Shown: positions 46,372 through 57,332, numbered from the stretch's first letter. The stretch: 64,000 nt of DNA from Turritopsis dohrnii (GCA_027922465.2 BQMF02000665.1:62001-126000), one strand, 5' to 3'. Translations and numbers: made by a program. The notes: generated from the sequence alone by a model not told the origin.

Positions 46372-46757
46372 ATTTATAAACTTCTTCATTCATTCAATGT
46401 TACGTTCTATTGTATGAACTAGGGTAGCTAGTATTAGTATTACAACTAGAACACACTTCAGTCGAAGAACTGAGCAAAAGTATTTTATTGTGTCATTTTC
46501 CTTTAATCTTTTAAATAAGGCAACCTAAAATTTTACATTTTCGAAGAAGATTCGCGTTAATTAAATACCCCCTAAAACTTTGTAACTGTCAATTCGCGTT
46601 AATTATTGACCTTTAAAAACGAAAGGCTCTCACTCGCGTTAATAAATTGTCGCACTCATTTTCACCGCGTTAAATACATGAGTAGTTATATAAGTGTAAT
46701 AAGGTATATCACTCTCTAAAATAAAAGTGTGAAACACGATCGCGGATTATTATATAG

Positions 46758-47165
46758 ATAGCTGTTGGTGTTAAATTATTAGAGTATTATGACGGTGGAT
46801 CTTTAGAACCAGGATTTTCATTTTTCTACATTAACAAAGAATCCTTTTGTAGTGAGCTGATTCATGGTAAACCTACACAATTGTTTTTTGACAAGTTGCA
46901 TGATTTTATTTATTGCAATGATATTGACATTCTTCTTGGTGATTTTAACATTGATTATCTCAAATCTAATGAAACTCTTTCAGATTTACTTCAAAACTAC
47001 GAAATGGTTATCTATGAACCAACACATCTTGACGGATCATTGCTAGATCATTGTTACATAAAGAAGAGTTTTATCAAGAACTACCCTGTAACATCAGTAA
47101 TTAAATCTATTTTCTTTTCAGACCATGAGGCTGTGAAACTCCGGCTGACTTTAAAAGACTTATAG
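46758..47165 (+). pseudogene. EEP endonuclease C-terminal fragment (Helitron- or LINE-derived)
   Basis: The frame is open from the stop at 46755-46757 and has no start codon. It reads 'IAVGVKLLEYYDGGSLEPGF', 'DILLGDFNIDYL', 'YEPTHLDGSLLDHCYIKKSF' and 'IFFSDHEAVKLRL', then stops. GDFNxD, LDHxY and SDH are three catalytic boxes of exonuclease-endonuclease-phosphatase domains. The 'EPTH..GSLLDH.Y' spacing and the immediate stop after SDHxAV resemble the endonuclease end of animal Helentron-type proteins as well as some LINEs. The fragment begins just beyond the right end of element P2 and is followed by a minisatellite. The N-terminal catalytic Asn/Glu part is absent. Confidence 0.65.
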
Positions 47166-47167
47166 AA

Positions 47168-47385
47168 ATGCATCACTTTGATTATGCAGAAGTGCAACTG
47201 TAAATACACCAATTTAATTATAAATACAGAAGTGCAACTGTATAAAAAGCATCACTTTAATTATTATATACAGAAGTGCAACTGTAAAAGCATCACTTTA
47301 ATTATTATTTACAGAAGTGCAACTGTAAAAGCATCACTTTAATTATACACACAGAAGTGCAACTGTAAATGCACCTTAATGGAAC
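47168..47385 (+). repeat. Minisatellite, ~37-bp unit, five copies
   Basis: The unit is ACAGAAGTGCAACTGTAAAA followed by GCATCACTTTAATTAT, with small length variants. It begins directly after the endonuclease stop. Each unit holds the small palindrome-like pair AGTGCAACT. Tandem repeats near the 3' end are a known feature of Helentron-like elements, but this link is inference. Confidence 0.8.
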
Positions 47386-49599
47386 TGGACTAGAGTGGTG
47401 GAGGAAAGGTGTTATGGTTATGTGTGTTTGTGTCTATGTGTGCGTATTTTTGTGTTATTTCCTTACTGTCAATTTTGTAATGAATAATTCCAAATACGAA
47501 AATTCCATGTAATTTCTTGTCAGATGTTCCTGCAGAATTGTAAAAATTTTCCGATCATGTCTTATAGAAATTAATTATGTATATTCTCTGCAAGCACATA
47601 ATACGCCTTTTTTTATAAGCATAGTTCCTCAACAGGCTTAGATTAATTTTTTTTGCTTAGGTTTGAGCCTCATTTTTTGCTGATTTTATGCTTATTTTAA
47701 ATTTGACTTAAGTATTGGGTTTATCTCAAGTTATACACACAACATGAGATAAGAGTTAGCATGCACGAACCTATGCACTGACTAAGTTTTTATTTTTGAA
47801 AGATTGATATTTTCAAATGTTTTTTTCTTACTTTTAAGCAGCTTGAGACTTGAGAACTTGAGAAGGAATCTCTGCATAAGTGTACTTACAAAAGTAATGC
47901 TTATAAAAAAAAGGTGTAGAGAGGGTTGTCTGTATCTATATATCAAGGGGTTGCAAGTAAAATGAGTGATTTCTTCTTTTATTAGTGAACATTTTTTTAG
48001 TCAGTATTAAAAGAATGAAGCCTTAATTTATTGAAGTGTTTATTTGAATTAAATCTTTTTCATTTTCATATTTCATTGTTTTGTTTTTGTTTCTCTGTTT
48101 TTTATGAAACCAAAATATAGCATACTTGCAACCCCTTACTATTGTGTTTTTCCTCCTCCACAGAAGTATTAAAATCGATATCTTAAGGTGTGCTATATAG
48201 ATGATGATTGCAGTGTTATGAAGAGGAACGATCTTACTATGCTGCTTTTGTTTTGTGTGTTAGTACATGTGTGGTGTAAATCCCTCTCAATGCTTTTTAT
48301 GTTTTTGTGTTTGAAGGGAAATTTGTATATATTCCAATTTCAAAATAAAGTGCCTTAAGAAGAGAAATTGCTTGTGTGAAATTTCATGCTTCTCAAACAT
48401 ATCTAGAAATGGTTAAGATAAAGCAAAATTAAGATGTAAAATGTGTTTTTAAAAGTAAAATGAATTTAAAAGTGGCAATGAATTGACACTTAGGTCTTAT
48501 TAAATCCACATAAATTTCCCTTCTTAAGGTCGTCACTCTGTAAATATTAGTATGGAAATATTCAGAAAAATTTATACTTGTGATCAAGTCAGGCAAGTGC
48601 TACAGAAACTTTCCAAACATATCTGCAAGTCATTAATACATGCATGCAGTAAAGGTGATAGATTAGGAGAAAAGTCGTGTTTTTAACAATGGACATATGA
48701 TTCTTCAAATTGTTTTTAAATGAATATGCAGATCACGAAAGACAGATTATTCATTGTGACTTACGGTATATTTAGCATATTTTGACACTGGTCAAATGTT
48801 TCTGGTAATTTTCATATTTCGCTATGAAATAATTCCAACTGGTGTTGTGTCAATGGTCTTACCTTGTTTGAGCAGAAAATCTCAGTTTCTAGATCATGAA
48901 ATGAGGTAAACAGAATTATTTTGCAAGTTCAATCTGTTTAAACTTCTATTTGTTAATACTGTTAAATCTGTAAGAATTTCATTTGAAAGAAAGTCCTTTC
49001 CCTTCAGTTTTTTTTAAACAAATGATTTAGGGAGATGTTCATTCTGAAATGAATCAACAAGCTATCAACTGATTTTGAAAAAGTACCACCCTTGTGCAAG
49101 TAGTTTATTGATGTGAATAAAAGAAACTTACCATATCATATGTATCATATTTTATTACTTCTTTAGATAAATGAAATGTTAGCAATCTACAATCTGCGTA
49201 CTTGATTGGAATAAAACATCCCACACACAAGAAATTATAAAACCGTTTCAACCATGGCAAGAAACAAACTGACTGTAGCTAGTGCTGATAATTCAAAGTC
49301 ATAAAAAAAGCCTAAATGAAAGAATATGTCAAAGATCAAAGAAGCCTGGAAGTTCAAATAACTGATTTACATAATAATACTCAATTTTCATTTAATTATG
49401 ATCATTACCATCCTAAAGGCCATTAGAAAAGTCCTATAATTTTTCCATAGTTGAAGAGGTATTTTTATTTTTTCTATTTTCGCAAAATTTGTTTCGTTAA
49501 GGTTTCTTGATTTTGTGTCCACGTGTCATGGAGGCTTAGGATGTACTGACATGATCAACATTTGTTTTTGCTTAATGTTATAGCAAAATAACGTAATAG
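47386..49599. other. No gene recognised; contains one short MITE
   Basis: AT-rich sequence with no supported reading frame. It includes the 193-bp inverted-repeat element at 47945-48137. Confidence 0.45.
47945..48137. mobile_element. Short MITE with 15-bp perfect terminal inverted repeats
   Basis: AAGGGGTTGCAAGTA at 47945-47959 is matched exactly by its complement at 48123-48137, enclosing an AT-rich 163-bp interior. No clear target-site duplication was found, so the superfamily stays open. Confidence 0.65.
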
Positions 49600-49972
49600 A
49601 TGGAAAGACAACCGAAAAGAGGAATGTTGAATTCTGTGAGTTTCTTACATTCTAAATGATTTCTTCTTATCGTTATTTACACTTTCTTAATTCCTTTTTT
49701 ATTTAGCGACTGATGCTAATGAAAAGAATGCCAAAAGTAAGTGTGTATAACTTGAATTCGTTCATTTGAAAAAGCAATTTTAAGCTGAGACTGCTCTGTT
49801 AAAATCTTCATATTTATACTATATTTCAGGCACTGTACTTGAATTTGTCCATAATCTTTATGCTGTAAAGAATGCACGACGAAACGTAAAGTGTGAATAT
49901 TTAACATTGTTTCAAGAGCAAGATAAAGTTTATAATCCACTATCATTCAAACCAAAAACCTACGATGTGTGA
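49600..49972 (+). pseudogene. Truncated paralogue of the RPA-like gene at 53-55 kb
   Basis: Exons can be read at 49600-49635, 49707-49736 and 49830-49972 with GT/AG borders. The last gives 'FVHNLYAVKNARR', 'CEYLTLFQEQDKVYNPLSFK' and a stop at 49970-49972. It aligns with 'FVHKLSPIKKAKS...' and 'YFDMLLQ...YRGVCFNPNSYD' of the gene at 53.8 kb, including the same splice phase at the preceding junction. Beyond the stop the match continues ('KSPLKIDNARK' versus 'KSPVKIDHFRS'), so the stop is premature and the rest has decayed. The first exon is out of phase with the second in my reading. Confidence 0.65.
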
Positions 49973-50292
49973 TCAGAAAAGAGCAAATCACCGTTGAAGA
50001 TTGATAATGCAAGGAAAAATTCGCAAAACAGTTAGATATCGAATATGAGCATAGCTAAACAACTTCGAAAATTGTGGATTTTGATAATTATCCTTGAATC
50101 CTTCAGAATACTGATTTAGCAGATAAGTTAGTATATGAGAAAAATCATACGTCAGCCGAGATGTCGGCAAAAGTGAGATGAAACCGGGGTAGTTTTCTGA
50201 GTTCACACCTGAGTTTCGAGTAATCTTTCTTTACCCTGGTCTGTTAGTCTGCCTATGATAGTTTCGAGAATATCATTGAACGGAACCATGAA

Positions 50293-50525
50293 ATACACCT
50301 TTCCCGAGTTTGTTTTTATATGTCGTATTCTGGCTGTAATGTCAGTACCGGCCTTGTCTCTGTGCTTGTAATTACCCAAAAAATTTTCCCACTGCGATTT
50401 GCAAATGAGCAAAATTTATAACTTCGTAATTGCCATATAACAAAAGAACACATCAAAACGAGGCCCGTACTGACATTACAGTCTCAGAATACGACATAAA
50501 AACGAACTCGGGAAAGGTGTATAAA
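50293..50525. repeat. Inverted repeat with ~63-bp arms
   Basis: ATACACCTTTCCCGAGTTTG and onward to GTAATGTCAGTACCGGCC (50293-50355) is matched in reverse complement at about 50463-50525 with few differences, around a ~108-bp loop. The minus-strand frame through the left arm (50203-50412) has protein-like composition but is not recognised. A local inverted duplication of a decayed exon is possible. Confidence 0.6.
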
Positions 50526-50860
50526 AATTCATGTATTTGTGAATATGTAACAATTATATAAATTATTCATCTTGTATTAAATAAAAATACCCTTTTGTTG
50601 ATTCTTTTTGTAAATAATGAACTGTTGTCTTACGTCGAAAGAAAAGTCGTTTCAGCAATTTTTTATCAATAGATCGGATCTACACAAAAAAAACTTAAAT
50701 CGTTATGTTAATCGACCAGATTGGTAGTTCTTGCTTAATATACTTGACTTAAATCTTTGCATGGTAAAGTTTAGGGGACCTTTCACAAAAATTAAATCTA
50801 CCAGAAATACATTTTGTGAGAAATCATGCTTCAATAATGGTAATGGTATGGTCAAACTAC

Positions 50861-50960
50861 TACCTTAATGGAACTAATTTTCGCGTTTTTGGACCCTTTC
50901 CACGAAAATTAGTTCCGCAAAAAATATAATAAGGGCTATCCGCGAAAATTAAATTTTTTT
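50861..50960 (+). repeat. Fragment of the CGCGAAAATTAGTACC MITE family
   Basis: Begins TACCTTAATGGAACTAATTT and continues with CGCG and ACGAAAATTAGTTCC-type units, like the complete copy at 51804-52245. No right-hand end was found nearby, so it is one terminus only. Confidence 0.6.
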
Positions 50961-51803
50961 CCAACCTCAAAATCCGCTATCATACTCAAATTTTAGTTCA
51001 GCTTTTTCTTCACTAAGGAAAACTCGGTAGCGCAAGTATGGCCCTTCCCCAAAATTACTTGGAAAGATATGTTGTAAATTCAGGAAAACTGACACGAGAA
51101 CACAGATCCGTGAAGTGGGTGGGATGACACGAGGCTTTAAAAATCTCTAATTTGGTGTATCAAAAAACAAAGTCACACGCTTTTCAGTGTTTCTTCAGTT
51201 AAAAATTAAGTTAAAAACTTTTTCGAAAAAATACCGAGAACGTAAGAAACGGTTACAGTTCTAGTCAATTTCTATCACGCATTTCAATCTTTTTGGTGCT
51301 TTTGGTATTTTCTCTCACATCTGTTCAGAGAAAAAGGTTTTACGTGCTGTGGCGCCGTATATAAGAAATAGATTTTCAGCCTATTTACTTTCTTTTATTT
51401 TCTATTTTTGACGCTGACGTAAAAAATACAAAGCACATCAATCAAGCAATCGGTTAGGCTCCAGACCTGTAGCCTTACATAGATAAACCTGCATCTGTTT
51501 TAGGAAGCCTCGAATTAGTTACGGCAAATGCACAATAAATACAGAATATTTTTCTAACTTCTATTCATTGGGCTAAGTTATTTTTGCTTGATTAGTTACA
51601 TTTTGCACTTTATTTGTTTTTTGTGTTTTGCTGGCGATGTAGATTGTCAATTTGAAGTAAAAACAACACACTCTCTAGTTGAATCCCAAAAGAAAATATC
51701 AATTTTTCCATTTCCCCTTGTTATCAACATCGAAAAGTTGTCCATAGTCATTAGAAAATATCCTAGCACTATTAACAATATTTTTAATTGAACTTTTTCA
51801 CTA

Positions 51804-52245
51804 CCTTACTGGTACTAATTTTTGCGGGTACTAATTTTCGCGCTATTCGCGGTTTTTTCCCAAAACCGCGAATATTTGTACCCGCGAAATTTTTAGGTTT
51901 TTGAAAACCGCGAAAATTAATACCCGCGAATTTTTTCTGGAAAATTGAATTTCTGGCACTGCTTCACATCAGATGTTTTTAGGGGTATTCGTAGAATCGG
52001 GAAAAAATCAAAAAAGCTGAATAACCGATTAACTAGCGAAAACTAAAGCATATTTAGTCGATTCAACCTTATTTCGTTTCCTTATTCTCGTCAAAAAATT
52101 TCCATAGTAACGGTAAATCGCGAAAATACCCGCGAAAAATGTCAGAACAGAAAAACCGCGAAAATAAATACCCGCGAAACGCGATTTTTTTGGAAAAAAA
52201 ATTTACCGCGAAAATTAGTACCAGCGAAAATTAGTACCATTAAGG
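51804..52245. mobile_element. MITE built of CGCGAAAATTAGTACC units (442 bp)
   Basis: The left end CCTTACTGGTACTAATTTT and the complement of the right end (CCTTAATGGTACTAATTTT) differ at one position, and TA flanks both. Inside, (C)CGCGAAAAT(T)A(G)TACC-type units are repeated in opposite orientation in the two halves, so the whole element can fold back. TA duplication suggests a Tc1/mariner or similar origin. Related pieces occur at 50861 and possibly 59510-59840. Confidence 0.8.
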
Positions 52246-52599
52246 TAACAAGATATCATATCACCAATGTGGATTGGTTAAAATTTTATCACGTGATCAA
52301 GCAGTGATTAAAACAAAGTGTAACTATTAAAAATATTGAAGAGAAGTTAATAATAAGCTAAAACTAGGAAATATTCCAATGACTATGGTTTGTCATGTAG
52401 TAAACACCTTGAGGAAGGAAAAATAAAGGCAAATTAATTCTTGGAATAAACATGGCAAAACAGTATGAGAACATCGAATGCAAAAAAATAAAAATAAAAA
52501 ATCATTCAAAGGGAAACAATAAACCAAACATTTAAACGGTCAGCAGCAAATCAAATCGATTTTCACTTTATTTACAGGGAAATTTCGTTATTCAAAATG

Positions 52600-52820
52600 T
52601 TGGGATACAAACCGCTGTACAAAGTATTTTAAATTTGAAATAAGTCGCCAATGAGACAATGGTACAAACTGCTGTACAAAATATTTTAAAATCTCTGAAA
52701 TAAGTCGCCAATGAGACACAGGTACAAACTGCTGTACAAAGTATTTTAAAATCTCTGAAAGGTACATGCCGCTGTACAAAGTATTTTAAACTCTCTAAAA
52801 GAAGTCGCCAATGAGACACT
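52600..52820. repeat. Tandem repeat, ~60-bp unit, 3.5 copies
   Basis: The unit holds TACAAACTGCTGTACAAAGT, then ATTTTAAAATCTCTGAAATA and AGTCGCCAATGAGACAC. The third copy lacks its second half. It lies about 280 bp upstream of the RPA-like gene start. The minus-strand frames across it are consequences of the repeat. Confidence 0.8.
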
Positions 52821-53102
52821 CCCATTCAAGGCGTCACTAGTACTTTCATTATATGTTTTCAAACAATATGTCACCTAAATTTGATAGAAAACCATGTGCA
52901 ATACAGACATATAAAATGCCTCGTAGGCCACTATATCTTTACCATAAGTCTTTCAACTGCGTGGCGTGACTTCTAATTTCTCGTGGTTTACGATATACAA
53001 AGTAAGTACTGTTTTTTCCCTATTTTGCCCAAACTTATATTTGTTAGATTTTATACTCGTCAATAATAAGCTGTATATTTCGTATATTTAGGTTAGTACA
53101 CG

Positions 53103-54859
53103 ATGTCTACTAAAAACGATGACAATCCTAGGGAGAATGAGGAGACTTCTAACAGCAAAGAAGATCTATCAAAAACAAGTACGTGAATTTTTTTAAATTT
53201 TAATTTCAAAATCTGGAGATTTAATAACAAATAACAAATCAGAGAGATTCTTCCTTGTCTAAAATGATATTGAACACATGAGGAGCTCAAGATGTTGATT
53301 AACAAGTCTTTATATACATTTTTGGAATTTTGTTTTCCTCACAAAGAGTTCTGATTTTAATTTCGTTTCACATAATTTCGGATAAAGAGTTGAACAAGTT
53401 AATATTAAATCCTCACATCTGTTTTAGAATCTTCAAAAAGGAAAGCTGATGTTGGTAAGTTTAATGATTTCACATACATTTTGGATGTATATATCAATCC
53501 TCAGATCAGATAGAATAATATTGTTATTTGATTTCTTATGCAGATGAAATTGATGAAGACCTGAATATGAATCCACCTGAAGATGGTAAGTTCTTTGGAA
53601 AAAAATAAAATGTATATACACCGATCCTAGAAAAAACTCAATGATCTAGCACTTCTAGTGATAAATAAAACACTTTAATAAAATAAATGTTAAAGGTTTG
53701 CATAAGATTGAAGGTTGCTCCATCAATGTACATGAACTTAATAAAATATTGGTTTTGTATGTATATATATATTTACACCATTTCACATGAAAGGGTAAAA
53801 AAACCCTGATAATGTGTACAATTTTTCTTTCATTTTTATTTAGGCATTTCGGTTTTTGTTCATAAGTTATCACCAATAAAGAAAGCGAAATCCACAAAAA
53901 CCCAGTATTTTGATATGTTGCTTCAAAGCAATCAGAAAACTTATCGTGGGGTTTGTTTTAATCCCAACTCATATGACCAAATAGAGAAAGCATTCACTGA
54001 CAAGTCACCAGTGAAAATAGATCATTTCCGAAGCGTTCCAAACAAGTTTGATTCTTCTAAGGAGGATATCATTATCAATAATCGATCTCGTATTACACCA
54101 ACTGCTGTGGCATTTCCTTGCAGCTCAAATTTGGATGATCCCAATGATGCACCAGTAAAAGAGCTGTCAGATGTGAAACTGATGGCAGATAAAACGCGTG
54201 TTTCGTGTGTTTTATACTTGTCGGTAGAAGACCAGCCAACTATAACCACAAACAGCCAGTATCACCAGGATGTCATGTTCAAAAAGGAAGTTATGGGAAA
54301 TGACAAAAATGTATCCATTCCAGTTTCCATATGGGGTGAAAACATCCATTTAATCAAAGAAAATGGGGCATATGAACTAAAGAATGCAACCTTCAGGACC
54401 TATGCCAATGGTGGAAATATGCTGCATGTGACAAAGGGTTCCAGTGTTTGTCGTCTTGCATCAAAAGACAAACTACTTCATGCTCCACACATGAACTCAC
54501 ACTGTTCTCAAAAATCGTTCACTTTTCCTGTTACTGCAGTATCAGTGCAAAAGTTTTGCATAAGTTGTGCATGCCAAAAAGAATCGCCATCAGCCAGTCT
54601 TCAAACAACTGGATCATCTGCTTTGTGTCAAAAATGCAATATGCGTTCGAGGATAAGTGATTTTCAAGTTTATTATACCTTGCAGTTGCAATTTCAAGAT
54701 GTCAAAGTATATGTATATCGCCGGCAAGTTCAGCTTTATTATCAAAGAAAACAGCAGCCACTTCCTACTGATGAAGATCGTGTAACTGATGACATTTTTC
54801 AAGATAAAACTACTGTTGTATTAACGAATGCGTGTAACACATGTATTGGTTTTATCTAA
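53103..54859 (+). CDS. RPA-like OB-fold protein with zinc ribbon (four exons)
   Basis: Exons 53103-53178, 53428-53454, 53544-53585 and 53844-54859 join at phase 1 each time, giving 386 residues. The N-terminus is acidic and low in complexity with a short basic patch ('SSKRKAD'). From 'ISVFVHKLSPIKKAKSTKTQ' onward there is an OB-fold-like strand pattern, then a second OB region ('VSIPVSIWGENIHLIKENGA', 'YELKNATFRTYANGG') like the DNA-binding fold of RPA70. A zinc ribbon follows ('CISCAC', then 'CQKCNM'). Single-stranded DNA binding is inferred from this order. Similar proteins are multi-copy in cnidarians and fish as I recall. AATAAA is present at 55021. It may be a host gene or transposon-associated. 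Confidence 0.7.
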
Positions 54860-55585
54860 CTATTAATTTACACTCCGTTTCATTCATTAGTTTTCGATTT
54901 TTTAAAGATGGAAGCATGTAAATACTGCTGACAAATGCAAGTCTTCGGTTTTTTGAAAGTTTATTTTTGTTTGATAGTTGACTTGACTCGATTCTTTTTC
55001 GTACTTATTATTTCATGAGCAATAAATTCTGGAATCTAAAAATAAAGCAATTCCAATTCTTCTGTTCTCACGTTTGCATAATTGTTATTCCAACTGATGT
55101 TAAATAGTTCATTATTTTGTTAGTTAGGTTGTTTTCTTTGTAAAAGTTTATCTTGGTTTATTTGTAAAAATTTATTTTGTAACTGTATCTTGCTATAAAA
55201 AAAGACAGTTTGCCATTGTTGTATTCAAAACTATTTTGTAATACCTTAAAACGCGTATTTAGTTACGTTATCTAAGCTTTTGGTCCTTTCTCACGCACTG
55301 CAATGACTCTCTGATTGAAAGAAGACTTGGCAACTAACTAAAACACCGTGCTAACAAAAAAGTAATATAAAAGCTAGAAATTTTATACTGGACCTTGGAT
55401 GATAAAAAATACACGTGAAATTCAAGTACTCAAAAACTCTGTAGTGGATGACACTACACCATCAATATTCACCAGTACCATTCGGGTTTTATTCACAGCT
55501 GATGAACTCTCAACTCCACTCCTGTGCACTGTCAATACAATTTATCTAACTGCTCTCGGAGAGCCATCAACTGAGACCACAAACT
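54860..55585. other. 3' flank of the RPA-like gene
   Basis: Contains the putative polyadenylation signal AATAAA at 55021-55026. An 89-codon plus frame at 55399-55668 starts here but runs into repeat sequence; no domain is seen. Confidence 0.4.
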
Positions 55586-55936
55586 GGCTTGTGGGTGCTC
55601 GCCAAGTTATAGACATTACATCACGATTTTTCGTTTATTTAATGCTGATGCTTTGTCGAGCTAATTGATGGGACCATTGTTGAGAATTACGAGAAAGGCT
55701 GTTGGCGTACCGTCAGCAGCAAAGCCTGCAGAAATCCTTCTGCCCGTCAGGGCATCTTGTTTTCTGTTATTTTATTTTATTATCCTTATGTTTATCATTA
55801 TTATTATAATTATGTTCTATATTAAGTGGCCTCACCTCTGTTAGTTTTGACTATTGTGAGGGTCTCCTCTCCTCCTGTTTTGGTTTTTTTTTTGTATTAA
55901 AATTTACTGTTTACTGGCAAATAAATATATAAATGT
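55586..55936 (+). repeat. Composite repeat: 21.3-kb-type unit plus LINE-like 3' end
   Basis: The first half (to about 55772) repeats the 21270-21470 sequence (TTTATTTAATGCTGATGCTT, CAGAAATCCTTCTGCCC, AGGGCATCTTGTTTT). The second half (55828-55935) is the plus-strand counterpart of the antisense fragment at 4205-4330, ending GCAAATAAATATATAAATG. Their adjacency here suggests both are parts of one element's 3' region. Confidence 0.65.
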
Positions 55937-55984
55937 CAGTTTTTGTGATCCTACCTCATTCAAACAGTAGTCATCTTAACATCA

Positions 55985-56978
55985 ATGTCAAGGAGAAAGC
56001 TACCACATATCGACTATAAACTGCTTCATAATACTGGTGCTATTTGCACTCACATCGAAGAAGATCTTGCTGCAGATTTGTGCAACATGTCAATGACTCA
56101 GACACCTCCAACTGAACTTGAAGTTGATGTCATGGTCATCATGGATGAAGTCAACGACACAATTGATGAGAATCGAGACTTGTCTTCACTTGAGCTTGAC
56201 ACAGTATTACGTAAGCTTGCAGAGTTATGACAACAACTTCGAAGGAAAAATGTTCAACTTGGGACAACAAAACTTCCCATCCAAGAATCACTCAACAAAA
56301 TCAAGGAATTCATTGTCACAGCCAAAGATTTCAAGACAAAGGCTCGGTTACGTGAAGACTCCATTAAAGCAGATGCTGCCAAGCAGAACAAGGAATCTAT
56401 TGCCTTCCTCATCGAACATATCCAGCTACAGATCGAGGATTTGGAGGAAGCACTCAAACGGAAAATCAAATCAGCTGATGCTGAGGAACTGTTTATGTTT
56501 GCGCAGCGACTTGCCTTCTCAGCTCAAGAAATTCGACAAGATCACTGGCAACTACAAGGAAGTCCTGGAACACTCGTCTCCTTCTGATGAATTAAGAGTA
56601 AACAAACTAAAAGCTATCAAAGATAACTACACAAAACGCTCAAAATTATAGAAGGGTTATGTCAAGTTGCTTAAGAAGGAGATTGAGAAGCAGGAAGTAG
56701 ACAAAGCCAGAAAAGTTAACCAAGCGCAGCTCAATATCAAAATTGAAAGCTTTAGCAGCTATGACTGTAAGACAGACTTTTACACTTTCAAGTCTTACTT
56801 CGAGGAAGCTCATCTGCAGACAACTCCTAAGAGGCTCTTGCCTGACCTTTTGAATAAAAGTTTCCTGTTAGAGCCAGCTTTGACAATGGTGAGGAGCCTA
56901 GAAGATATTGATACAATATGGGAACGTCTGCAGGAAGCCTACAGAGATTCGAAAATCATGTTATCACATAAACTTTGA
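55985..56978 (+). pseudogene. BEL/Pao gag remnant
   Basis: Frames at 55985-56230, 56118-56651 and 56667-56978 carry gag-like helical sequence. The last has 'YDCKTDFYTFKSYFEEAHLQ' and 'LPDLLNKSFLLEPALTMVRS', resembling the segment of BEL gag around 'F.G....W..F...F' and the following repeats. A change of frame is needed at each boundary, so the protein cannot be made as one chain. Confidence 0.5.
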
Positions 56979-57332
56979 CAACTCAGGCAGCTCGATCAAG
57001 TCAGAACTTCCGGGGATGGTTTTACGAAAATTTGCCATCTGCTTGGAGATCATCGAACAACGAAATTTCTCGCAACAGTCTGTGAGAAGGACCTGTCATC
57101 AAAGGAGACCTGGGAAGGGCTCCTCGCTTTCTTGGGTAAAAAGAAGAAAGTCCATCAGCAGAGGATGCGTCTCAACACACTCAAGGTGGATACAACTCAA
57201 GATGAAGGAAAGTCCGACTCAAGTAGCATGAACGTTCAGGTCTATAACTTCTGACATGCAGCTGAAGGTGCTTCAGATCATGTCGCCACAGCAGACCCTG
57301 GTGTAACAAAGATTCTACGGTACTTCAACTGC

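Larger units (their letters stand above)
43860..46686 (+). mobile_element. pogo-like DDE transposon (element P2)
   Basis: The left end ACTACTCATGTTATTAACGC and the complement of the right end (ACTACTCATGTATTTAACGC) match at all but two of 21 positions, with TA on both sides (43858-43859 and 46687-46688). CGCGTTAAT is repeated several times inside each terminus, an arrangement parallel to element P1 but with a different motif. The 2.8-kb element carries an intact transposase on the plus strand, a divergent HIRAN-like frame on the minus strand, and a nested 442-bp MITE inside that frame. The intact transposase and well-matched ends suggest a young, possibly still mobile, copy. Confidence 0.92.

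Noticed and set aside
47370..47395. CCTTAATGGAACT match to the end of the 51.8-kb MITE family
   Set aside because: Only 13 bases match, there is no second end nearby and no repeated internal units; probably chance or a remnant too short to call.
52588..52825. Minus-strand frames of 63 and 77 codons
   Set aside because: They are periodic translations of the 60-bp tandem repeat.
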